From positions 4,030,001-4,094,000 of the forward strand of contig NZ_CP054698.1 in the NCBI RefSeq assembly GCF_014023275.1: a DNA stretch of 64,000 nt, read 5' to 3'. How positions within the stretch are numbered: position 1 is the first letter of the stretch; each line of letters opens with the position of its first letter. Below are positions 26,034-35,377 of this stretch, in pieces. The notes beneath the pieces are model-generated. The model ran no database searches. It worked only from the letters and a program-made list of their open reading frames with translations, and was not told the origin of the DNA. A program made the position numbers and the translations under genes. Origin of the DNA: Nostoc edaphicum CCNP1411. Its GTDB lineage: Bacteria; Cyanobacteriota; Cyanobacteriia; Cyanobacteriales; Nostocaceae.

Positions 26034-27571
26034 TTTAGCAAAGCTTATAATTTCCAGTTTTCGTTAAGAGTAGGTTTGAAAGCCATCCTGATTTTCAACT
26101 AGACGCTAATAATCAATTAAAAATTTAGGTTGACTTGTCACACAAGTGGTAAGTCAGCACTACATAATAACAAAAATTCTAAATTTCTCACTTAGTCTAA
26201 AACCATATAATTTGCTTCTTGTCAATATTTTCTAAACAATCAATGTTCGAGTGTGAGCAAAACTACCAATTTTATTGGAAATTTGGCCAAGATAATACTC
26301 TTTGCTCTGACTAGCTGATTAATTTCGCCCACCAGCTAGAAACACATTTGTTATCCTCTAAGAAAATAACTGAATATCATCTGTCAAACAGCAATTAATA
26401 AGTATTTTAAGGATTTATCACCATAAGATGACAGAAACTCACTGAAATAAAAGTATTTAAATTTACAATTAAGTTACGTAAAACAATATTGTAACTAAAT
26501 TATCAGGCAATCTTCTGGGTTCTCTGTGTTCAAGTTGATGGCTAGTGAAAGCACACACCATAAAGCTGAAAACTTGTTAATATCTTCATGTGGTGCTGTG
26601 GCGATTGCTATTGTATCGTATGTATCTAATGTACTTTTGCCTAAGATTAGGACTATATTGGCTAATTCACAGGACAAATTGTTTTTGAATTGATTAAAAT
26701 ATCCTTGTATACAATAAGAAGAGTTTGTCAAGTTTCATAGGGCTGAAATCGCCACAGTGCGCTAACGTGTGAATAAGACCGAATTAGTTAAACCTAAATT
26801 GATCTCCTATCGGTCGATTCTGCCACTACCTCAACTCCTCAGTTAAGGTAATGAGTAAGTAGAAGGTTAACTGGTTTAAGGCAAGCACCACCACACTTGT
26901 TGTATTTACCCAACGACAAGACCCCCTTTAGTCTAAGGAATGCGTAATTTATGAAGGAAATGTAAAAATGGGTAGGTTAAGACGAATAGTCTGAGTTAAC
27001 ATAAAATGCACTCTTCCTCAGTAATTAATGTTGTGTAAAATACATGAAATTCGGCAGAAGCAAGCGTACTTACTTTGTAATGTAATAAGAGCGTCACTGT
27101 AATTCCGAAAAGTGGAGAAAAAATTTCAGGGTATAAATCCCATTTTTAATGTCTTTTTGGTGAACGTGGCTAACAGTTGCTTAATGAATTCATGATTAAT
27201 ACACAAAAAGAGTGCAATTTCTGTGAAACAGGCTACAATCGGAAGAGTCTTTATAGGAAAATCTGCCAACAGTATGAACTCATTTGTATAGAGTGGCAAA
27301 TTTTTTGACAAGGGCGAGTATTTTTTTTAACCAGTTAGTTGAAAGCAGTATGTGATAGCAACACATATAACATTTACTAAAGTGAGCAAATCACCTTTAG
27401 TAGTTGCTTAAACTAAAGTAAAAGCCCCTCCTAACGGAGGTGTAAAATGTCCGAAAATATCTCTGGCAAATCTGCCAAAAAGCTTATTTTCGGTTGATAA
27501 CTAGCTCGTTTATAAAGAGCAGTAAACACATCTTGAGTAATTGATTCTGCAAGGAGCATGAGGAACGCGGC
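26034..27571. other. 1.5 kb leader/spacer upstream of sigA
   Basis: The longest gene-free stretch. It is A+T-rich and has no frame with recognisable similarity on either strand; the frames at 26495-26731 and 27126-27311 look like chance. Near sigA are a hairpin built on ACTAAAG..CTTTAGT (27377-27402) and a small frame with a strong ribosome site (27447-27497). Multiple sigA promoters are known in cyanobacteria and would fit here, but I could not define boxes with confidence. Confidence 0.45.
27447..27497 (+). CDS. Possible 16-residue leader peptide upstream of sigA
   Basis: ATG-TCC-GAA... encodes MSENISGKSAKKLIFG then TGA. A near-perfect Shine-Dalgarno GGAGGTG (27437-27443) sits four bases before the ATG. 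The same GGAGG is paired in a CCTCC-TAAC-GGAGG hairpin (27428-27441), so translation could be gated by folding. It ends 74 bp before sigA. Short length makes chance possible; comparison with other Nostoc genomes would decide. Confidence 0.35.
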   Translation: MSENISGKSAKKLIFG

Positions 27572-28741
27572 ATGAACCAGGCTAACAACGTACTCGAAAG
27601 CATATATCAGCCTGACCTAGAAATAATAAATCAGCCTGAGCTCGAGTTAGAAGAACTCTTAATAGACGATGAAGAGGACTTGCTGATCATCGATGAAGGT
27701 GACGAGGAATTTTTAGAGCCTCAGTCTGATGAGGACGACGCAAAGTCTGGAAAAGCCGCTAAATCGCGTCGTCGGACACAAAGCAAGAAAAAGCACTATA
27801 CCGAAGATTCAATTCGGCTTTACTTGCAAGAAATTGGTAGAATTCGTCTGTTGCGGGCAGACGAAGAAATTGAATTGGCGCGGAAAATAGCCGATTTGCT
27901 GGAATTAGAGAGAGTCCGCGAAAGACTCTGTGAGCAATTAGATCGCGATCCTCGAGATAGTGAATGGGCAGAAGCAGTACAACTGCCACTACCAGCCTTT
28001 CGTTATCGCCTCCATGTTGGTCGTCGGGCGAAAGACAAGATGGTGCAATCTAACCTCCGTCTTGTAGTTTCAATTGCTAAGAAGTACATGAATCGTGGTT
28101 TGTCGTTCCAGGACTTAATTCAGGAAGGCAGTCTCGGTTTGATTCGTGCCGCTGAAAAGTTTGACCACGAAAAAGGTTATAAGTTCTCCACCTATGCTAC
28201 ATGGTGGATTCGTCAAGCAATTACCCGTGCGATCGCAGATCAATCTCGCACAATTCGTCTTCCAGTTCACCTTTACGAAACCATCTCTCGGATTAAGAAA
28301 ACTACCAAGTTGCTATCTCAAGAGATGGGTCGTAAGCCCACTGAAGAAGAAATCGCCACTCGCATGGAAATGACCATTGAGAAGTTGCGGTTCATTGCTA
28401 AATCTGCCCAGTTACCTATCTCACTAGAAACGCCTATTGGTAAAGAAGAAGATTCTCGATTGGGCGATTTTATTGAATCCGACGGTGAAACGCCAGAAGA
28501 CCAAGTTTCCAAAAATCTTCTCCGCGAAGACCTTGAAAAAGTCCTCGACAGTCTCAGCCCACGTGAACGTGATGTTCTCAGACTACGTTACGGCTTGGAT
28601 GATGGTCGGATGAAAACCCTTGAGGAAATCGGACAGATTTTCAACGTTACCCGCGAACGGATTCGTCAAATTGAGGCAAAGGCACTCCGCAAATTACGCC
28701 ATCCAAATCGCAACAGCGTTCTCAAGGAATATATTCGGTAG
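27572..28741 (+). CDS. sigA: Principal RNA polymerase sigma factor (group 1)
   Basis: 389 residues. Hydrophilic acidic N-terminus (1-70: [18 protein letters not shown]). Region 1.2 [16 protein letters not shown]; region 2 [38 protein letters not shown] with the -10 binding [19 protein letters not shown]; region 3 with [15 protein letters not shown]; region 4 [18 protein letters not shown]...[28 protein letters not shown]. Length and complete regions match the cyanobacterial housekeeping SigA (about 390) rather than a group 2 factor. GAGG eight bases before the ATG is the ribosome site. Followed by a strong terminator. Confidence 0.92.
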   Translation: MNQANNVLESIYQPDLEIINQPELELEELLIDDEEDLLIIDEGDEEFLEPQSDEDDAKSGKAAKSRRRTQSKKKHYTEDSIRLYLQEIGRIRLLRADEEIELARKIADLLELERVRERLCEQLDRDPRDSEWAEAVQLPLPAFRYRLHVGRRAKDKMVQSNLRLVVSIAKKYMNRGLSFQDLIQEGSLGLIRAAEKFDHEKGYKFSTYATWWIRQAITRAIADQSRTIRLPVHLYETISRIKKTTKLLSQEMGRKPTEEEIATRMEMTIEKLRFIAKSAQLPISLETPIGKEEDSRLGDFIESDGETPEDQVSKNLLREDLEKVLDSLSPRERDVLRLRYGLDDGRMKTLEEIGQIFNVTRERIRQIEAKALRKLRHPNRNSVLKEYIR

Positions 28742-28821
28742 TTAGTATCATTAGTCATTGGTCATTGGTCATTAGTAAATAAACGAATGACAAATGACAA
28801 CTGACTAATAACAAAAAAAAT

Positions 28822-28859
28822 AAAAAACCTGGTAGTGAATTGGCACTCCAGGTTTTTTT
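28822..28859. terminator. Bidirectional terminator between sigA and hli
   Basis: Stem AAAAAACCTGG / CCAGGTTTTTT with an inner AGTG/CACT extension and loop AATTGG. The A-run and T-run on either side allow it to work for both convergent genes. Confidence 0.88.
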
Positions 28860-28887
28860 ATTTATAGGTCATCTTAGATATTAAAAC

Positions 28888-29073
28888 TTACAGGATGCCC
28901 CAAAAGTGTAGGAAGCCTTGACCAGAAAAAACTTCAACCAAAATGGCTGCTGAAAAACCAATCATTGCCAAACGACCGTTCCAAATTTCTGCTTGTGGGG
29001 TAAAGCCCCAACGCCAAGCGTTCCGATCTTCAATTACAGGAGTAGTTACTTTTGTGGTGGTTACATTTGTCAT
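28888..29073 (-). CDS. High-light-inducible protein (one-helix CAB-like)
   Basis: 61 residues. The chlorophyll-binding motif [24 protein letters not shown] forms the single membrane helix, with Glu, Asn and Arg as pigment and salt-bridge residues. A soluble N-terminus [25 protein letters not shown] precedes it. HLIPs sit in thylakoids, bind chlorophyll and carotenoid, and protect photosystem II assembly and chlorophyll biosynthesis. Single gene facing sigA. Confidence 0.93.
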   Translation of the reverse strand: MTNVTTTKVTTPVIEDRNAWRWGFTPQAEIWNGRLAMIGFSAAILVEVFSGQGFLHFWGIL

Positions 29074-29384
29074 GGTCTGAACTCCAAACTTAATTTTTAA
29101 GGTTTATTGCCTTATGTAAACTAATATAACAAATATTTTGAGAAAGGCAACATTTTTTATACTTTTATCTCCATACCTTGACATAAATAGGAATAGCTAT
29201 TTATACAGATTCAAGCATCTGTCTTCAGTAAGATTTACTGAAGTGAAATAAATGTTATTTAGAATTTTAGCGTTATAAACAATATACTCTTATTGAAATC
29301 AATTCTCAAATATTTTATTTAAATTGCTTTATTTCCAATAGAGTTTGTTATTTTAAGATAAGAAAATATTGATAGTTTAAGTCA
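29074..29384. other. A+T-rich upstream region of the high-light-inducible gene
   Basis: About 310 bases, extremely A+T-rich between 29090 and 29370. It should contain the hli promoter. No hairpins or repeats worth naming; I could not identify a high-light regulatory (HLR1) pair with confidence. Confidence 0.35.
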
Positions 29385-29812
29385 TTACCAGACAATTTCC
29401 ATTTCTTTTGAAGTCGAGACAAAACCAAGCTTTTTATAGAGACTTTTACCATCCTCAGTGGAGAGAAGCCAGAGGCGTCTTGCCTCAGTTGCTCTCACAA
29501 AGCTGTAATTTCCTTTAACAAGGCTGTTGCAATTCCCTGTCCTCGCCACATCGGAATTGTATAAACCTTCATAATGTAGGCTTCTAAGTAAGTGGGCAAG
29601 AATAAATCAAACTACATTAAGTAATCTAAAATTCACTTGAATTAGCTCGTAGTAAGGGCTTTAGCCCTTAAGAAAGGACTAAAGTCCCCACTACAAACCT
29701 TTAATTATTTACGCGAGTCACCTTTAATATCGCCAGCCTCCCGCAGGAGTTCGAGACGCAGTTGGATTAGCGCCTCTAAATCCTGCAAGTTGGCTTGTCG
29801 CAAGTTGAACAT
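29385..29812 (-). pseudogene. Broken GNAT acetyltransferase gene
   Basis: Three pieces in order on the minus strand. (1) 29812-29705 encodes MFNLRQANLQDLEALIQLRLE and LLREAGDIKGDSRK, a GNAT N-terminus, then a stop. (2) 29649-29694 is a palindromic repeat. (3) From about 29612 comes LPTYLEAYIMKVYTIPMWRG and QGIATALLKEITAL (acetyl-CoA loop), a frameshift near 29500, then WLLSTEDGKSLYKKLGFVS and a stop at 29385. The central third of a normal about 150-residue protein is missing. It starts 9 bp after the gyrase A-type gene, so it was probably cotranscribed with it. Confidence 0.75.
29649..29694. repeat. Double-palindrome repeat inside the GNAT remnant
   Basis: Outer GTAGT/ACTAC, inner TAAGGGCT-TT-AGCCCTTA (29653-29670) and GGACT-AA-AGTCC (29676-29687). 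This GGGCTTTAGCCC/GGACTAAAGTCC pair is a common dispersed repeat in cyanobacterial spacers. Confidence 0.7.
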
Positions 29813-29821
29813 CACCCTAAT

Positions 29822-32308
29822 TTACGATCGCACTTCAGCCACAGTGATAATTTTTTCATCGCGGTTGAGTTGGAGGATACTTTCACCTTTGACATCTCTA
29901 CCTAAGAGCGGCACTGTTTCCACAGGTATCCGCACTACCCGTTCCTTATTCGTCACTAAGGCTACCTCACCAGATGCGATCGCTATGACCATACCAGCTA
30001 AGTTGTCAGTTTTGCTAGCAAATTTCAGCGCTTGCGTGCCTAAATCGCCGCGATTAGCCGCTCTCAACTGACTCGCAGCCATCCGCTTGGCATATCCTTC
30101 TTGAGTAACTAGCAGCAGTTGATCATCTTTACCGACAGTGACACAGCCAACCATTTGCTGATTTTTCAATAACCGAAATGCTTGTAAACCCATCGCTGTG
30201 CGACCCATGACTGGTAATTGTTCATCATTGGCTGCAAAGCGCAACATTCGCCCACCTGAACTAGCTAAAATTAGATGCGCCCCTGGAGCGGTGAACTGGG
30301 TAAATGACAATTCATCATCGTCTTTGAGCTTCAAAATCGTGATTCCGCGCCGAGTTAAGTTAGTAAATTCTCCCAGAGACAGACGTTTAATTCTTCCCTG
30401 TTTTGTGAGGAGAATCATCTGCCTAGTTTCAAGATTTTCCGGCAGCAAAAAGCGGCTGACCACATCTTCTTGAGCGCTTTGAGCAGTACTACTGAGCATA
30501 GTAATCAAAGGTTTTCCCCGTGGAGAACGTCCAGTGGTTGGGGGAATTTCTCCCACATTCACCGGGTAGACTTTGCCGCTACCAGTTAGTATCAGCAAGT
30601 CTTTCCCCGTGTCGGTCAACACAGTTTGGATAATGAAGTCATTATCGTGCAGACCATTTTCAGCTTTTGACTTTCTCCCAGATGGCTGAGTGCGGCGGAC
30701 ATAACCGCGTTGGGTAAATTCTAAAACCGCTTCTTCTACTGGTTCAGAAGATTTAAGTTCCTCCTCCTCTGCCCCTGTGCCCTTCTGCTCCTCTGCCTTA
30801 GACTTCTGCTCCTCTCCGATTTTTGTCCGCCGGGGATCGTTGTACTTGCGCTTGAGCGATCGCAATTCTTTTTTCAGCGCCTTTAATAATTCGCGGCGAT
30901 CGTTCAGCAATTGCTCCAATAAACTAATTTGTTCGCTGATTTGCTCAAATTCCTGCTGCAAATTTTGCTGTTCTAAACTAGTGAGGCGGCGCAACGGCAT
31001 AGCCAGAATTGCATCTCCTTGTACCTCACTCAAATCCAGTTGGCTACAAAGATTAATTTTTGCCGTAGTGCCATCAGGAGCTTGGCGCAAAATTTGAATT
31101 ACCTCATCCAAATTAGACAGCGCTTTCAGCAAACCTTCCACCAAATGCACACGACTTTGGGCCTTACCCAACTCGTAATTATAGCGGCGGTTCAGCGTCT
31201 CTTCTCGGAAACTCAAAAACTCCTGCAAAAGTTGACGCAAACTTAATTGGCGGGGTTGTCCATCTACTATTGCTAGGAGAATAGCCCCAAAAGTCATTTG
31301 TAAAGCAGTTTGGTGATACAAATGTTGGAGAACTTCTTGGGGATTGGTATCGCGTTTGAGTTCAATTACTACCCGCATCCCTTCGCGATCGCTCTCATCC
31401 CGAAGATCGGAAATTCCTTGCAAACGTCCTTGATTTACTAAGTCCGCTACCTTCTCAATCCAGGCAGCCTTATTCACTTGATAAGGCAATTCTGTAATGA
31501 TAATTGCCGTCCGTCGCTTGCTTCCCCGACTGGCTGGAATTTCCTCCAGAGTCGCGACTCCCCGTAGCAAAATTCCACCTTTACCTGTGGTGTATGCTTC
31601 CCTAATTCCCGTTTCACCAATTATTTCTCCACCAGTGGGAAAATCTGGCCCTGGAATTAACTCGAATAATTTTTCATCTGGCAATTCTGGATTGTCGATT
31701 AAGGCAATTAACCCATCGACAACTTCCCCCAAATTGTGGGGTGGTACATTCGTTGCCATTCCTACGGCAATACCAGAACAGCCATTGAGCAATAGAAACG
31801 GCAACTGAGCAGGTAACACCGTTGGTTCTTGCTGGGAATTATCAAAGTTCCCGACAAATTCCACAGTTTCTTCGCCAATTTCTGTCAGCATTCCCTCATG
31901 ACTGATCGGTGCGAGGCGCGTTTCTGTGTAGCGCATCGCCGCTGGCGGGTCATTATCGACACTGCCAAAGTTACCGTGCCCTGCCAGCAAAGGATAGCGG
32001 CTAGAAAAATCCTGTACCAGCCTGACTAAGGCATCGTAAACTGATTGGTCGCCGTGGGGATGGTATTTACCCAACACATCACCCACTACACGGGCACATT
32101 TTCGATAGGGTCTATCTGGTACTAAACCAAGTTCGTGCATTGCATACAAAATGCGGCGATGCACTGGTTTTAAGCCATCACGCACGTCTGGTAGCGCTCG
32201 CCCGACAATCACGCTCATGGCATATTCTAGATAAGACCGTTGCATCTCGGTGTGCAGGGCTGTTGGAATTACCTGTCCCGTTGAGAGAAGGTTTAACTGT
32301 TTTGCCAT
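29822..32308 (-). CDS. Type IIA topoisomerase subunit A (GyrA/ParC paralogue)
   Basis: 828 residues. Breakage-reunion domain with [50 protein letters not shown] and catalytic Tyr127 in [11 protein letters not shown] coiled-coil arm lies at about 370-500, a C-terminal pinwheel of repeated blades from about 540. At the quinolone position (Ser83 of E. coli GyrA) it has Gln88. It lacks an obvious QRRGGKG GyrA-box, so it may be the second, ParC-like paralogue many cyanobacteria carry rather than the main GyrA. The acidic linker [20 protein letters not shown] is encoded by a pyrimidine-tract repeat. Confidence 0.88.
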   Translation of the reverse strand: MAKQLNLLSTGQVIPTALHTEMQRSYLEYAMSVIVGRALPDVRDGLKPVHRRILYAMHELGLVPDRPYRKCARVVGDVLGKYHPHGDQSVYDALVRLVQDFSSRYPLLAGHGNFGSVDNDPPAAMRYTETRLAPISHEGMLTEIGEETVEFVGNFDNSQQEPTVLPAQLPFLLLNGCSGIAVGMATNVPPHNLGEVVDGLIALIDNPELPDEKLFELIPGPDFPTGGEIIGETGIREAYTTGKGGILLRGVATLEEIPASRGSKRRTAIIITELPYQVNKAAWIEKVADLVNQGRLQGISDLRDESDREGMRVVIELKRDTNPQEVLQHLYHQTALQMTFGAILLAIVDGQPRQLSLRQLLQEFLSFREETLNRRYNYELGKAQSRVHLVEGLLKALSNLDEVIQILRQAPDGTTAKINLCSQLDLSEVQGDAILAMPLRRLTSLEQQNLQQEFEQISEQISLLEQLLNDRRELLKALKKELRSLKRKYNDPRRTKIGEEQKSKAEEQKGTGAEEEELKSSEPVEEAVLEFTQRGYVRRTQPSGRKSKAENGLHDNDFIIQTVLTDTGKDLLILTGSGKVYPVNVGEIPPTTGRSPRGKPLITMLSSTAQSAQEDVVSRFLLPENLETRQMILLTKQGRIKRLSLGEFTNLTRRGITILKLKDDDELSFTQFTAPGAHLILASSGGRMLRFAANDEQLPVMGRTAMGLQAFRLLKNQQMVGCVTVGKDDQLLLVTQEGYAKRMAASQLRAANRGDLGTQALKFASKTDNLAGMVIAIASGEVALVTNKERVVRIPVETVPLLGRDVKGESILQLNRDEKIITVAEVRS

Positions 32309-32799
32309 GAGTTTTTTCCCTGAAATTTAACTACACAAAAGCCGATGGAACTCAACACTGCGGCAACCACAGCATAACGGATCAAATAGGATTCATAACA
32401 AAATTTTGATAGTCGCAGAAGAAAAAGCAGTAGTATCATCCTTGATGACGAGGATGCAATTGACTATTAAAAAGGATGCACACGAGTATAATCTACATAA
32501 ACTTAGTAGCCATCATACTTACCGAAGAAGAATTCAGAATTCAGGAGACAGAATCCAGAATGGATTTTGTGGGACTGGATAGAGAATCGAGGTTTAAAGC
32601 AAGTGATTTTAAACGCGCGTGAAGAAAAAATTTTTTCCATGACTGTTACGCCTGACTTGATTGCTGGGTTATTCTGAATTCTGTTAGCGCAGCGGGGCGT
32701 AGCCCATTCTGTTTTCTGACTCCTTTTGATCATGATTGCATTTCTTAATTTTGAATTCTGGAATTCTTTAATCTCCTCACCTCTATAACTAAAATTCTC
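32309..32799. other. Divergent spacer with short repeats
   Basis: 490 bases between two divergent genes. Holds AGAATTCAG-type short repeats (32523-32560 and 32670-32770) and a TTAGCGCAGCGGGGCGTAGC-type dispersed repeat fragment (32683-32702). Promoters for both genes must be here; none is clear. Confidence 0.4.
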
Positions 32800-33198
32800 A
32801 TGAAAACTGTTTTAATTGTCGAAGACGATCTAATTAATGCTCGTGTTTTTTCCAAAATTTTGTCCAAGCGTGGCGGCTTGGGTGTAAAACATACTGAAAA
32901 TGTCGAAGAAGTTATAAAAATTGCCCAATCAGGAGAAGCCGACCTGATTTTGATGGATGTTTCTCTGTCCAGAAGTGTTTACCAAGGCAAGTCTGTTGAT
33001 GGAATCAAGATTACACAAATGTTGAAATCTGATCCGAAAACAGCAAACTTGCCTGTAATTTTGGTTACGGCACATGCTATGGAAGGCGATCGCGAGAACT
33101 TTCTTAAGCAAAGCGGTGCTGACGGCTACATTTCTAAGCCAGTTGTTGACCATCAACAGTTTGTTGACCAAATCATCGCACTTCTACCGACAGACTAA
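32800..33198 (+). CDS. Single-domain response regulator (CheY-like)
   Basis: 132 residues, receiver domain only. Acidic pocket EDD (8-10), phosphorylated Asp53 in ILMDVSLS, Thr90 in LVTAHAM and Lys113 in YISKPV are all present. The insertion after Asp53 (SRSVYQGKSVDGIKI) is typical of the DivK/Cph-associated subfamily in cyanobacteria. Lacking an output domain, it probably works by binding a partner or as a phosphorelay shuttle. The cognate kinase is not local. Confidence 0.88.
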   Translation: MKTVLIVEDDLINARVFSKILSKRGGLGVKHTENVEEVIKIAQSGEADLILMDVSLSRSVYQGKSVDGIKITQMLKSDPKTANLPVILVTAHAMEGDRENFLKQSGADGYISKPVVDHQQFVDQIIALLPTD

Positions 33199-33311
33199 CA
33201 CTGGGAATTAACGACTTAATTTTAGGAATACTTGCCCGCCAATATTTTTGGGCAACTATTTCCCGTATTTGTTTAGTATATATGTACTACGAAAAGGTAC
33301 TGTTAGGCAAG

Positions 33312-33402
33312 TGGGGAATGGGGAATGGGCATTGGGAACTGGGCATTGGGAATTAATCAATAATTCTTCTTCCACTGCTCCCCCTGCTCCCCCTGCTCCC
33401 CA
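33312..33402. repeat. STRR: GGGAATG/GGGCATT and CTGCTCCCC tracts
   Basis: 33312-33354 has heptamer-type GGGGAAT and GGGCATT units. 33373-33402 repeats CTGCTCCCC. Fills the gap between convergent genes. Confidence 0.6.
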
Positions 33403-33405
33403 CTC

Positions 33406-34293
33406 TTATTGAGTAGGCTGTTGCCTAGGGGCTGATGATGAGTTTGCTGGTTGCTGTAGGGCTGCTTGAATACGGGGTAATTCTAGGAATTTTTTCGTAT
33501 CAGACAATAAGCGATCGCCCCAGAGATTTTCTTTGAGGAAATCCAAATTAGCATAGCGCGAATCGATCCGGAGCGCAGTTTCTCCCAAGGTTAGTCCTTG
33601 TTGACGATCGCCTTTAGTATAGAGTGCCACTGCTAAGGCCAATAAAGGTTCTGCGGCTTGTTTGTCAATGGTGACAGCAGATTGCCATTGCTTAATCGCT
33701 CCGGGGATATCACCCTGTTCGTAGTTGATTAAGCCAATATTGTTGAGCGCTGGCCAGAATTTTTTATCTTTAGAGACTGCTGTATTGTACTGCGCGATCG
33801 CATCAGGCAATCGACCCAGCATAAAGTAAGCATTACCCAAATTAAACAAACCCTCTGGATCATTGGGTTTTAACTTCAAACCCTCTTGGTAATTGACAAG
33901 AGCTGCTTGGTAATTTTTCTGCTGAAAATTAGCTGAACCCAAAGCAAACAAAATATCACCATTTTTGGGGTTGATAGATTGCGCTTTTTTCAGGCTAGCG
34001 ATCGCTGCGTCAAACTCTTTAGTTTGCAGTTGCAATCCACCTAACAGCAACCATACCTTGTCATTCCCAGGAGCCAGCTGACTAGCCAGCCGCGCTCGTG
34101 GCAAAGCTAGTTCAACCTGTTGAAACTGAGCTAGTTGAGCCGCCTCTTGCGCCAAGCTCAACCCCTGCTTCTCTAACTTTGTCGGATCTAATTGCAGTGT
34201 ATGGGGTATTAATGCCTGCGCGTTAGCGGCTTTTGGCATACTCCACAAACTACAAACCATTAGAAAAGAAATCAAACGAACATGTTTAGGCAC
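33406..34293 (-). CDS. Exported TPR protein
   Basis: 295 residues. A signal peptide with cleavage near AANA-QA (about 25) is followed by five or more tetratricopeptide repeats from about 75 to 245: GDILFALGSANFQQKNYQAALVNYQEGLKLKPND and EGLFNLGNAYFMLGRLPDAIAQYNTAV are canonical. The C-terminal tail is Gln/Ser/Pro-rich (PANSSSAPRQQPTQ). TPR scaffolds mediate protein-protein contacts; its partner in the periplasm or lumen is unknown. Confidence 0.85.
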   Translation of the reverse strand: MPKHVRLISFLMVCSLWSMPKAANAQALIPHTLQLDPTKLEKQGLSLAQEAAQLAQFQQVELALPRARLASQLAPGNDKVWLLLGGLQLQTKEFDAAIASLKKAQSINPKNGDILFALGSANFQQKNYQAALVNYQEGLKLKPNDPEGLFNLGNAYFMLGRLPDAIAQYNTAVSKDKKFWPALNNIGLINYEQGDIPGAIKQWQSAVTIDKQAAEPLLALAVALYTKGDRQQGLTLGETALRIDSRYANLDFLKENLWGDRLLSDTKKFLELPRIQAALQQPANSSSAPRQQPTQ

Positions 34294-34518
34294 ATTACCG
34301 CCTTTAAGCCACTAATCAAAGAATCTTTCAGCTAGCTTAAACGATCTCCGCTGTTGACGGCAGCAAAATCTTACAAACAAAGGCATGAGGGAGGAGGCAG
34401 AAGTATTAACAGAAACTTTAGTTGACTTAAACCTCCTCTTCCTGAAGTTATTAGTTCTTGACATTTCTATAACAAAAACAATTTATACCCAATTCCCAGT
34501 CCCCATTAAAAAAACTGA

Positions 34519-34567
34519 TGACTTTCGTCATACCTCAGCCTGGAATTACTAGTGACTTTCGTCATAC
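34519..34567. promoter_or_regulatory. Two direct copies of TGACTTTCGTCATAC
   Basis: 15-base motif at 34519 and 34553, 34 bp start to start (about three helical turns). Each contains TGAC-TTTC-GTCA dyad symmetry. They end just upstream of a promoter-like TTGGAC...TATAAT, the usual place for an activator site. Regulator unknown. Confidence 0.5.
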
Positions 34568-34573
34568 ATAGGT

Positions 34574-34600
34574 TTGGACTTTTTGATCGATAATTATAAT
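34574..34600 (+). promoter_or_regulatory. Promoter for the secreted repeat protein
   Basis: TTGGAC (34574-34579), 15-base spacer, TATAAT (34595-34600). The spacer is short, but the -10 box is perfect. It would give a leader of about 115 bases before 34725. Confidence 0.45.
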
Positions 34601-34724
34601 GTATGAATTTATACGATGAGGTAAATATTAAACACTTTGATGTCCAAACAAAAGCAACTGTCTAAGATTGCTGAATTTAAACATCAGCAAAATAGAAGTT
34701 TAATGCCAATTAGGAGTTAATTCC

Positions 34725-35276
34725 ATGTTGAAACCAAACCGTGTATCGATAGTTTTAGCTGCTGCTGCTTTGATCATTGTTCCCACTCTGTTGACTGCGC
34801 CTGCAAATGCCCAGACGGAAGTCTATGTTGTTAGCGATCGCAATCAAAATTGGGATCGCGACGGCAGAAGCAACTCTAGAGAAGTCAGAAACTCTAGAGA
34901 CAGGGGTAATTGGAACCGTAACGGCAGACCCTATCCTGTAGAAGTCAGAAACTCTAGAGACAGGGACAATTGGAACCGTGATGGCAGACCCTATCCTGGA
35001 GAAATCAGAAACTCTAGAGACAGGGACAATTGGAACCGTAACAACCAACCCTATAGCAGAGTAGTCAGACTTGGTAATGGTGATATCAGATATCCCAATG
35101 GGCAAATTATTCCTGCTAGATCCATAGTCAGACTGCGTAATCAAGGTTATTACAGACTTCCTAACGGAGATATTCTTCTTCCTAATCAGGAAGTTGTTCC
35201 ATCTAGAAGATTAGTGAGAGTCCGTGATAATTTCTTCAGACTTCCTAGTGGATTGGTACTGCAAATAAACCTTTAA
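34725..35276 (+). CDS. Secreted Arg/Asn/Asp-rich repeat protein
   Basis: 183 residues. A signal peptide (1-29) ends at APANA-QT. Residues about 45-112 contain three copies of a 20-residue unit EVRNSRDRDNWNRDGRPYPG (60 bp in DNA, nearly identical, so recently expanded), preceded by a degenerate copy. The C-terminal part repeats LPNGDILLPN and YPNGQIIPAR-type turns (RLGNGDIRYPNGQ, YYRLPNGDI, NFFRLPSGL), suggesting a small beta-repeat fold. The function is unknown. Ribosome site AGGAG at the right distance; possible regulation by the duplicated operator upstream. Confidence 0.75.
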   Translation: MLKPNRVSIVLAAAALIIVPTLLTAPANAQTEVYVVSDRNQNWDRDGRSNSREVRNSRDRGNWNRNGRPYPVEVRNSRDRDNWNRDGRPYPGEIRNSRDRDNWNRNNQPYSRVVRLGNGDIRYPNGQIIPARSIVRLRNQGYYRLPNGDILLPNQEVVPSRRLVRVRDNFFRLPSGLVLQINL

Positions 35277-35377
35277 AACACTAAAAACTCAAAATCATTG
35301 TCAGTATAGGGCTACCAGGCTATAGTTTTAGCCGTGAATAACTAGCTCGGTAGCCGTTCTTTATAGAAAAAGTGGAT

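Larger units (their letters stand above)
34294..34724. other. Divergent regulatory region
   Basis: 430 bases between the TPR gene and the secreted repeat protein. Holds a duplicated palindromic motif at 34519-34533 and 34553-34567 and a good promoter at 34574-34600. The remainder (34320-34500) shows nothing clear. Confidence 0.5.

Noticed and set aside
26495..26731. Minus-strand frame of 78 codons in the sigA leader
   Set aside because: No ribosome site, no recognisable motif, and a composition typical of chance frames in A+T-rich DNA.
27558..27575. Five-codon frame overlapping the sigA start (ATGA)
   Set aside because: Its AAGGAG is only one base from its ATG, too close to work; GAGG inside it serves sigA better.
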